NCBI GenBank assembly: GCA_041060555.1
Contig: JBEUDS010000031.1
Direction: 5' to 3' (one strand)
DNA: 32,451 nt
From: CAUJIW01 sp963205175
GTDB lineage: Bacteria > Pseudomonadota > Alphaproteobacteria > Sphingomonadales > Sphingomonadaceae
The notes beneath the pieces are model-generated. The model saw only the letters and a list, made by a program, of their open reading frames with translations. It was not told the origin of the DNA and did no database searches. The translations under genes were made by a program, and so were the position numbers. Below are positions 9,701 through 15,148 of this stretch, piece by piece; the stretch's first letter is position 1; each line of letters opens with the position of its first letter.

Positions 9701-9953
9701 AATCGCGCTTTCCGACGGCGGGACGCTGACGGCGATCATCGATCTGCTGGCGGAAAGTGATGACGGCTTCCTCATTGTCGACCACAAGAGTGGTCCGGTT
9801 CCCGATGCTGATGTCCGCTACCAGTCCTATTGGCCCCAACTGGCCGCCTATGCGGATGCGGTGGCGGGTCTGGGTATCAAGCCGGTCCGGGCAGCCGCAA
9901 TCTTCTGGACGGATACGGGGCGCCTGACGATTGGCGATGTGCATCAGGGGTGA
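6783..9953 (+). CDS. AddA-like UvrD/RecB-family helicase-nuclease
   Basis: From ATG 6783 (GGGGAG upstream, overlapping the previous stop) the protein has about 1056 residues. Superfamily 1 motifs are present in order: Walker A AGAGAGKT (9-16), Ia VTFTEAAAGELRQRI, II DEFQDTN (352-358), III VGDTKQAIMGFQGADP (about 379-394), IV YNWRSDP (410-416), V TWHASKGREW (695-704) and VI YVALTRARDR (774-783). The C-terminus has a PD-(D/E)XK nuclease: GTAVHE (H917), D987 and D1000-H-K1002. The expected activity is ATP-driven 3'-5' unwinding with cleavage of DNA from a double-strand end. Every helicase and nuclease motif is intact. Being paired with a second nuclease subunit, it resembles AddAB architecture. 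Chromosomal double-strand-break repair and phage DNA degradation are both possible roles. Confidence 0.9.
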   Translation: MNDLSIVPAGAGAGKTHHIQETLTRWVREGQVRPERILAVTFTEAAAGELRQRIRAALIRDNNLDAALAVDRAYVSTIHGLGRRLLIEHAFANSASPQQRLIAEDEQDLLIRRAIEENDDLNELSRNLGAFGYRGSFNSDDTQEDSFRKNLLQLIALLRTLGPRGADPSMADFAEASIREGYGAPMGNADALADSLKSAIDALLRDFPNSLSSLMESDAAKRDFRENFSLLNAARNSLAKGENDWRLWQKLRGLRLSKRGSATPDGYDGLAEAVMLAANRLVSHPGPLDDAVRHARALVQGAQAAMADYEARKRELGVIDFSDMVTNAASLLADNPAVLDAIMAEVDCVIVDEFQDTNPIQFTFLWNLARCARHALIVGDTKQAIMGFQGADPRLTEALTRQYPTSPLQYNWRSDPRILAFVNALGDQLFAADYAPLTETKSRGQDRALEVVSLAVKRGARTGGKPQHFIAERVRALLDDEGVTIVDRYTDQPRPLEPRDIAILCPTHSLCRSYATSLRELGIDVRVAEGGWWASPVVQAAAFALRFAVDPQDAHAALCVATLGPAATPLADALKSVAEHGRVILSELAALEALWPASLTAPVNRLVHEVIRTAGLREWCDRLDDPAQMRADLLRFEAEASHFLDAHRDMREASGFYGQGALVFLGWLERKVGNPDEDRRPNPSGNEADGAEVVTWHASKGREWPILIVCGLDDSREPRAGQFGTVFPDFSDLDRVIDLAEIAYAPQFAAPEATERFLAGMRPEAERTARRLLYVALTRARDRLIIEWPVVTPPKEVPPPITAYGIMTEQCGVAVAGNTIDIAGASFPAANLVCDAAIPDSFDEPRGMGAGARGSRSPRHSIQPAAGSEGIEAVGPSKATATTRPIPTPLETFEVGPGVRLDGGELVLATDKGTAVHEAFRILLQRPEFRDRVGPHCRLGAAEVDLLAAQADGLREALSSRGYTSLHVEQPLEIALSDGGTLTAIIDLLAESDDGFLIVDHKSGPVPDADVRYQSYWPQLAAYADAVAGLGIKPVRAAAIFWTDTGRLTIGDVHQG

Positions 9954-10004
9954 GGCGCCTGAAGACCATGCGGGACTCCATGAAGCGCGCCGGGTCGGGG
10001 CGGA

Positions 10005-10508
10005 GTGCCCTCCTTGAGCGATGACGACATGCTCGAAGGCGCTTTGCGCTGGCTGACCAGCGAACGCGACGTCGCTCTTCATAACGGGCAGGAGATTGGT
10101 CCCTCCTTGAGGCGCGTGGCCAAACAGGCCGGCGTCTGGCACCCGGAGCGGATTCGGATAGCCCATGTTGCCGCCCTGCCGGAACCTGCCTGCCCCCGGC
10201 TTCGCACGCGGATGCTGGCCCTAGGCATGATGGATGCCGGCATTGTCGGCATGACGCTGGGGTATGCCGTTCTCGTGCGGCATGGCCACGCCACGCCGCG
10301 CGTCCTTTCCCATGAATTTCGGCATGTGCAGCAATATGAGGCGGTTGGGTCGCTTCGGACCTTTCTGGCCGAATACGTGCGGCAGCTCATCGCATATGGA
10401 TATGCGCAGGCACCGTGGGAATTGGATGCGAGAGCGCACGAGATGAGCGGGCGCTGGCTATCCCACTCCATCAACGCTGACGAGGTCGAACCCCAGCCGC
10501 CGCTTTGA
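10005..10508 (+). CDS. Small HExxH zincin-like putative metallopeptidase
   Basis: The protein has about 167 residues. H-E-F-R-H (103-107) is a zinc-protease signature with catalytic Glu104. A downstream segment, APWELDARAHE (about 136-146), could supply the third zinc ligand. There is no signal peptide, so it is probably cytoplasmic. The start is uncertain: GTG 10005 gives 167 residues, while TTG 10014 sits at better spacing from GCGGAG, and ATG 10029 is also possible. It follows the helicase gene by about 50 bp on the same strand and may share its transcript. It could be an ImmA-like regulatory protease or a toxin-like effector, but the family is not recognised. Confidence 0.72.
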   Translation: MPSLSDDDMLEGALRWLTSERDVALHNGQEIGPSLRRVAKQAGVWHPERIRIAHVAALPEPACPRLRTRMLALGMMDAGIVGMTLGYAVLVRHGHATPRVLSHEFRHVQQYEAVGSLRTFLAEYVRQLIAYGYAQAPWELDARAHEMSGRWLSHSINADEVEPQPPL

Positions 10509-10544
10509 AAAACGATGAGAATCGTTGGAGCAAACTGAGTCAAG

Positions 10545-10575
10545 GGATCTGGCAACATCTCCCGCCGCCAGATCC
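10545..10575. repeat. Inverted repeat between the zincin and the holin
   Basis: GGATCTGGC (10545-10553) and GCCAGATCC (10567-10575) form a perfect 9-bp stem with a 13-base loop. A weaker stem, AACGAT/ATCGTT, lies at 10511-10526. They occupy the 71-bp gap between the convergent zincin and holin genes, exactly where the plus-strand island meets the minus-strand prophage. No T-tract follows on either strand. It may stop both transcripts or be part of the prophage end; neither role is shown. Confidence 0.6.
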
Positions 10576-10579
10576 GCAC

Positions 10580-10774
10580 TCATCCAATCCGCGTCCTGGC
10601 CGTCTTCCGAAATACCACGCTGCCGATGCCGGTCAGCGCTAGCACAACGGTCAGGACGTCGGCTTGGGTCAGCCCTTCGGGCAGAATATCAAGCGCTGCG
10701 GCTACGCCCCACAGGCTGCCGATGACGCCGGTCCAGATGGCCTTGGAGGCCCACCAGGGTTTCAGATCTTCCAT
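10580..10774 (-). CDS. Putative phage holin (small membrane protein)
   Basis: The 64-residue protein has two probable membrane segments, at about 13-28 (WTGVIGSLWGVAAAL) and 40-54 (VLTVVLALTGIGSVV), and a basic tail (FRKTARTRIG). Size, topology and position next to the endolysin gene fit a holin, which permeabilises the inner membrane for lysis. ATG 10774 has GGAG at good spacing. It is the last prophage gene before the plus-strand island. A terminator-like hairpin separates it from the endolysin gene. Confidence 0.72.
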   Translation of the reverse strand: MEDLKPWWASKAIWTGVIGSLWGVAAALDILPEGLTQADVLTVVLALTGIGSVVFRKTARTRIG

Positions 10775-10788
10775 GTCGCTACTCCAAT

Positions 10789-10812
10789 AAAAAGCCCGCT
10801 AGCGTAGCGGGC
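10789..10812 (-). terminator. Intrinsic terminator between endolysin and holin
   Basis: GCCCGCTA (10794-10801) and TAGCGGGC (10805-10812) form an 8-bp stem with a 3-base loop. Read on the minus strand, it is followed by TTTTTATT. It lies just after the endolysin stop and before the holin start, so it should end or weaken late transcription there, leaving the holin on readthrough. Confidence 0.8.
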
Positions 10813-10839
10813 GGTCGGGTTGGTTATGAGGACGGCCAG

Positions 10840-11376
10840 TCAAGCCTCGTTGATGGAAAGAACGCCATTGGCCGCGAGCTGGACCGGCTTCGCGGTGGCA
10901 GGCGCCTTGCGGTAGGTGGGCCGGCGAATGGCAATGCAGCGGTCGCTGGCAATCCGGGTGATGGTCACGCCGTTGGACTGGTTGCCGCCCAGGACATGGT
11001 AGGCGCCGTAATCCTCACCGACATAGAGCCCGACATGGCCGGAACCCTGCGCGCGGCGGAACACCATGATATCGCCCAGCTGGGCCCTCTCTGCCGGTTT
11101 CCCGAACTTCGCCCAGTTGCGCGCCCAGAGCGGACCTTCCACCACCGGCTTGCCTGCGCGATTTGCGACCACGGCCATGAACAGCCCGCACCACGGAATG
11201 GCGTCGTCATTGTAGACTCTGGCGAGGCCGGTTTCCTTGGCCCAGCCGAGGATCACGGGATTGTCGGCCGGCCCGGCCACCTCGAAGGTGCCATAGAGCT
11301 TGCGAGCCTCTTCCAGCATCCTGGGCAGCGGGCGCAGGTCATCGATCCAGCCATAGGCCAGTGGCAGCGGTTTCAT
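10840..11376 (-). CDS. Endolysin, TIGR02594/NlpC-P60-like cysteine hydrolase
   Basis: From ATG 11376 (GGGAG 6 bases upstream) the protein has 178 residues. The motifs IPWCGLFMA (Cys63), SGHVGLYVG (His114) and GGNQSN (Asn132) form the Cys-His-Asn set seen in TIGR02594 proteins, an NlpC/P60-CHAP-like group of phage lysins. It should cleave peptidoglycan peptides during lysis. There is no signal peptide, so release probably depends on the neighbouring holin. A longer frame to 11463 adds an Arg-rich leader and is rejected. The C-terminal tail after about residue 155 may be a linker or binding segment. Confidence 0.87.
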   Translation of the reverse strand: MKPLPLAYGWIDDLRPLPRMLEEARKLYGTFEVAGPADNPVILGWAKETGLARVYNDDAIPWCGLFMAVVANRAGKPVVEGPLWARNWAKFGKPAERAQLGDIMVFRRAQGSGHVGLYVGEDYGAYHVLGGNQSNGVTITRIASDRCIAIRRPTYRKAPATAKPVQLAANGVLSINEA

Positions 11377-11393
11377 GGATATCTCCCGGGAGG

Positions 11394-11618
11394 TTAGCGG
11401 CCGGACAGGCCTTTGACGGTGGCGTAAAGGACGGCGAGCGCCGTCGCGAAGGTCGACAGCCACTTCACGAACCGGACCATGCCGGTCGCCGTATTCCAGG
11501 CCTCAAGCAGGTCCTTCAGCTCCTTGCGGACCGCCTTCAGGTCCTCCTGCATGGCTTCGAGATCAGCCCGGATCAGGGCAATCTCGACGGCGGAATCGCG
11601 ATCAGGATGGTCTGCCAT
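11394..11618 (-). CDS. Small coiled-coil and membrane protein in lysis module
   Basis: From ATG 11618 the protein has 74 residues. It has a charged, heptad-like N-terminal helix (about 8-42, including DLEAMQEDLKAVRKELKDLL) and one C-terminal membrane segment (about 50-69). The start overlaps the preceding stop as TGATG, so the two genes are probably translationally coupled. Position just before the endolysin suggests a spanin-like, second holin or antiholin role. I cannot tell which. Confidence 0.7.
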   Translation of the reverse strand: MADHPDRDSAVEIALIRADLEAMQEDLKAVRKELKDLLEAWNTATGMVRFVKWLSTFATALAVLYATVKGLSGR

Positions 11619-12199
11619 CAGCGCAGCCTCCCGATGATGGCGATGTCGCCGGCAGCCGCATCGAGGGCATGCCCGGCCGGCAGATCGAAGTCCGTCTGCT
11701 TCTGCCGCACACCGGTGGCGTAATGGACGAACAGCGCCCCGCGATCGAGCAAGTCCGGTCCGGTCACCACCTCGAAGTGGTACTGCACGCCTGGCGTCCG
11801 CCGGAACTTCTGCACCACGCAGCACAGCGTGAAATCGTCGTGGAAGCGCCGGGTGAACTCGCCGGCCGGCAGATAGCCGCCGCCGTTCTCGACATTGTGG
11901 CATCCGGGCGTCCAGCGCTGGGTAATCGGTCCCTTGGGACCCTCGAAGACGTAATCAGCCCATCCGTTGATGGCGACCGAGACATGCTCGCACAGGCTCC
12001 ATTCCACCCCGGCGTCGTACATGTCGGCGATGGTTGGGTTGAGCCTGGGCGGTACGAACTCCAGCATCGGCCAGAGCCGCCAGGAATTGGCGGCCCGGCG
12101 GAAGGTGAACCCGTTCTTGAACACCCCGTAGTTGATGTCGAGGTCGTCGTTGATGGCGATCACCTCGTCGGTGACCGTGGGCCGGCGATCTGCCTGCAT
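11618..12199 (-). CDS. Phage protein of unknown function (tail-end/lysis junction)
   Basis: The protein has 193 residues from ATG 12199, supported by AAGGAAA upstream. A longer frame to 12472 has a Pro/Ser/Arg-rich leader that is the shadow of the fibre gene. The protein is rich in aromatic residues (WRLWPMLEF, NGWADYVFEG) and has no membrane segment. It lies between fibre-like genes and the lysis genes, so it may be a virion or tail-tip accessory protein. No family is recognised. Confidence 0.75.
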   Translation of the reverse strand: MQADRRPTVTDEVIAINDDLDINYGVFKNGFTFRRAANSWRLWPMLEFVPPRLNPTIADMYDAGVEWSLCEHVSVAINGWADYVFEGPKGPITQRWTPGCHNVENGGGYLPAGEFTRRFHDDFTLCCVVQKFRRTPGVQYHFEVVTGPDLLDRGALFVHYATGVRQKQTDFDLPAGHALDAAAGDIAIIGRLR

Positions 12200-12212
12200 C
12201 GCAGTTTTCCTT

Positions 12213-13121
12213 TTAGCTGACCGTGACCGACACGACTTCGCGCACGACGTGGGTGCCCGACTGGCCGCCCGAGGTGCCGATCGCGGCGCCACCCTGCGTG
12301 GCGGAGAGGTTGAACGTGTCGGTCGCGGCGTTGATGACGAAGTAGGTTGTGTTGGCGAGGATCCCGGTCGGCAGCACCCCGCTGGTCGTGAACTGGACCC
12401 GCTTGCCGTTGGTGAGCCCGTGCCCTGTCGCGGTAACGGTCGCAGGACTGGCGATGGTGATGGTGGCAGCACGCGGCAGCATGCTGGCGAACGGGTTGCC
12501 GCTCAGCGCACCGAAAGCCTGGTAGGACGTGATCGGGTTCTTGTAGCCGTAGCGCGTCCCGGATCCGGAGCCAGTGAAGCTGATCGCCGCGCCGCCCGGG
12601 GTGGCCGCGATCTTGAATGCGCTGGCGCTCACCACCGACTGCACGAAGTATATCGTGAACGCCGTGATCCCGGTGGGCATGCCGCCGGTGCAATAGAACT
12701 GGACCGGATCGCCAACGGCGAGGCCATGCGATGTCCAGTTGATATTGTTGGTCGGCGAAGGGCTGAAGGTGATCCCGGTCACGTTGGTTAGCCAGGAGAC
12801 CGAGCCCGCACCCAGTGTGAAGTTCGTGCCGTTGATGCGCAGGCGCTGCGGGACCGGCGTCGCATTGTAACCGTCGATGCCGATCAGCGTCGTCGAGGTG
12901 CTGGCGTAAAAATCGTAGCTGTGAACCAGCGCGCGGATGGTGCGGCCCTGCCAGGTCGCGGGTGCGAAGTTGCCGCCGGACAGGTTGGAAAAGTAGCCAC
13001 CGTCAGCACCGTACTGCTCGACCGCGCTGTATTTGTCGGCCCACTGGTAATAGTTGACCGGCAGCGCGACCTGCTGCCCGCCGCTGCCAGCGCCCAGCAG
13101 GGTCATGAGCACGCCGGCCAT
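12213..13121 (-). CDS. Tail fibre-like protein with two internal repeats
   Basis: The protein has 302 residues. After an N-terminal region (1-115) it has two related units at about 116-188 and 219-291. Both follow the plan HGL...G..VQF...G..PTGI.....YFV.......F......GGAAI. Similar repeats occur in phage tail proteins and are sometimes annotated as FCCH-like domains from E1 enzymes; that is family knowledge, not a search result. The start overlaps the previous stop (TGATG). It is probably an exposed tail-tip or fibre subunit. Confidence 0.78.
   Translation of the reverse strand: MAGVLMTLLGAGSGGQQVALPVNYYQWADKYSAVEQYGADGGYFSNLSGGNFAPATWQGRTIRALVHSYDFYASTSTTLIGIDGYNATPVPQRLRINGTNFTLGAGSVSWLTNVTGITFSPSPTNNINWTSHGLAVGDPVQFYCTGGMPTGITAFTIYFVQSVVSASAFKIAATPGGAAISFTGSGSGTRYGYKNPITSYQAFGALSGNPFASMLPRAATITIASPATVTATGHGLTNGKRVQFTTSGVLPTGILANTTYFVINAATDTFNLSATQGGAAIGTSGGQSGTHVVREVVSVTVS
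12249..12776 (-). repeat. Two tandem protein-level repeats in the fibre gene
   Basis: The units span 12558-12776 and 12249-12467. They share HGL, VQF, PTGI, YFV and GGAAI at equal spacing. Unit 1 contains VSASAFKIAATPGGAAI and unit 2 contains NAATDTFNLSATQGGAAI. The similarity is clear in protein but diverged in DNA, so this is an old duplication. Confidence 0.75.
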
Positions 13122-14221
13122 CAGTTGAGACCCGCCCCGGTGATGACCCAGGTGGTCGCCGCGACCTTGACCAGTGTCGCCAGCCCATAGCCCTCGAGAT
13201 TGCGGGTTCCGGTGTTGGCGGTGCCTGCCTGGCGCAGCGTATCGGTGGTTATCGATATGGTCTGAACTGTGGCGCTGTTGTTGTAGATGGCGATCGTCGC
13301 GCCGATCGGAAACGCGACCGAGGCGTTTGCCGGAATGACGATGCCGCCAGTGGTGATGCTGATGTGCTTACCATTGTCGGTCAGCGCCAGCGTGTAGGCC
13401 GCAGTCTTGCTGTTCTGGGGAATGCCCCGGAAGCCCATGCTGGTAGTAGCAATCGTGCCGCTGTCGCTGACCGTGGATGCGGCATTGAGCGCACCGCCAT
13501 TGATCGTCGGGCTGGTCAACGTCTTGTTGGTGAGCGTCTGCGTATCGGTGGTGCCGACCACCACGCCAGAAGGCACGGCTTTGCCGGCCCAGGAGGTCAG
13601 CGTCACATTATACGCCTGGACGTCGGTACCGATGGCAAGACCAAGGTTGGTGCGCGCCGTCGCCGCATCCGGGGCGCCGGTACCGCCACTGGCGATGCCG
13701 ATGGAGCCGGTGAGTTTCGTGGCGGCCAGCGATGTGATCCACGCAGGATCGGCATAGCTGCCGGTGGCCAGCAGCGCATTGGTGCCCTGCGAAGGCGCGG
13801 CCAGCGCCACCGTCCAGGCTGCGATCGTTCCGCTGCCGCCGGTCATGCCGACATTGACGACGAGCGCGCCGCTACCGCTGGTATAGGCCGTGATCTGGCC
13901 GTGCATCCAGTTGGCCGGCGACGCCGTGCTGGTGATCGTCACCCACTGGCCGACGACAAAGGCCTTGCCGGTCTGGACCGTCAGCGACTTTGAGCCCGTG
14001 CCGATCGCAAGGCTGGTCGTGCTGGTGGCATTGGTGCCCGGCGCGTTGACGGCCGTCGCGGCGCTGGCCGCCGCGCTCGCGGCATAGCCGTTGGTCTCGG
14101 TGGCGAGCGCATTGGCCTGGGTCACGAACGTCGGCAGCGCGCCGAGGAAGGCTTCGGCGCGCACGTTGAAGTTCGCCGCATCCGTCCGGGACGGCGGCGT
14201 TGGCAGGGCAGTGATGGGCAT
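13121..14221 (-). CDS. Phage tail fibre protein
   Basis: The protein has 366 residues, very rich in Ala, Thr, Gly and Ser and poor in Cys. It includes fibre-type segments such as LTGSIGIASGGTGA and TQTLTNKTLTSPTI, which are common in trimeric beta-rich fibre shafts. The C-terminal region (about 260-366) is beta-rich (TIAIYNNSATVQTISI) and may form the tip. ATG 14221 has GGGAG five bases upstream. The stop overlaps the next start (TGATG). It probably helps in host recognition. Confidence 0.85.
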   Translation of the reverse strand: MPITALPTPPSRTDAANFNVRAEAFLGALPTFVTQANALATETNGYAASAAASAATAVNAPGTNATSTTSLAIGTGSKSLTVQTGKAFVVGQWVTITSTASPANWMHGQITAYTSGSGALVVNVGMTGGSGTIAAWTVALAAPSQGTNALLATGSYADPAWITSLAATKLTGSIGIASGGTGAPDAATARTNLGLAIGTDVQAYNVTLTSWAGKAVPSGVVVGTTDTQTLTNKTLTSPTINGGALNAASTVSDSGTIATTSMGFRGIPQNSKTAAYTLALTDNGKHISITTGGIVIPANASVAFPIGATIAIYNNSATVQTISITTDTLRQAGTANTGTRNLEGYGLATLVKVAATTWVITGAGLN

Positions 14222-14254
14222 GGGAGCTCCCTTGGGAGGATTACGCCAGAAAGA

Positions 14255-15148
14255 TCAGGTGAGCCCCTCGATGGTCAGGCTGCAGTAGCTGACCGTCGGG
14301 TAGGCAAGGTCGATCGAGAACTCCTTGTAGAAACCGTAGACGGTCAGGCTCTCGAAGGTCTCGGATCCGATCCAGAGGACCGGGGTGGCGCGGAGCGCCG
14401 CAAGGTTGCGATGCACGTCGTCGACCGCATCGGTCGGCATGACGACCCGGGCGGTCATGCGCTTGGCAAAGGCCCGCTCCACAACCGAGACCACGCCGAA
14501 CTGGTCGGCTTCCTTGCGGCTGTAATCGATGATGCCGATGTCTACGCCGTGCTCGGTGTCCCCCAACGACAGTTGTCGCCCCAGCAGCAACGACCCGCAC
14601 GACACGATATCGGCCGGGTTGTCGCGGACGATGGTGACGGTGACGACGCCATTGGCGTAAACCGGCACATCGAGGAACAGCAGGCTCGATTTGCGGCCGA
14701 TGGGCTCGAAGAACCAGGAGAACCAGTTGTCGATGGCGTTGCCGCCGAGGTTGAAGCTCTGGGTGCGGCTGTAGTTGGTGACCCCGCCGACACTGAGCGT
14801 GACGGTGGCGCTTTCGGCATCGGTGTCGATCAGCGCCACGGCATCAATGGCACCCGGCGCCAGCACGGCCTGGAGCGAAGCGGTTCTTGTGGTTGCCGTG
14901 CCGACCCGCGCATCGAACATCGCCCAGCGGTTGGTGGGACCAAGGTCCAGCCACTTCGTTGGATCGGTCGCCGGGTTAACCCCGGTCGAGGCACCCAGCG
15001 CCTCGTAGCGCCGGTGGGTCGAGGCGAGGATCACCCGGTTGCCGGTCACGTAGGCCGTGCCGGCATTCCAGGCGGGATGATCATTCTCGGCAACCGTGCT
15101 GCTCGACAGCATGGCGTCGCTGATCTCGATCGGGCGGATCAGCTTCAT
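14255..15148 (-). CDS. Phage tail-tip protein, possible carbohydrate-binding segment
   Basis: The protein has 297 residues. PAWNAGTAYVTGNRVI (about 25-40) resembles the CBM5/12 chitin-binding pattern found in tail proteins. The remainder is beta-rich. Its start overlaps the tape-measure stop (ATGA), so it is the first gene after the tape measure and may belong to the distal tail. At this size it cannot be a full gpJ-type hub. Confidence 0.8.
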   Translation of the reverse strand: MKLIRPIEISDAMLSSSTVAENDHPAWNAGTAYVTGNRVILASTHRRYEALGASTGVNPATDPTKWLDLGPTNRWAMFDARVGTATTRTASLQAVLAPGAIDAVALIDTDAESATVTLSVGGVTNYSRTQSFNLGGNAIDNWFSWFFEPIGRKSSLLFLDVPVYANGVVTVTIVRDNPADIVSCGSLLLGRQLSLGDTEHGVDIGIIDYSRKEADQFGVVSVVERAFAKRMTARVVMPTDAVDDVHRNLAALRATPVLWIGSETFESLTVYGFYKEFSIDLAYPTVSYCSLTIEGLT

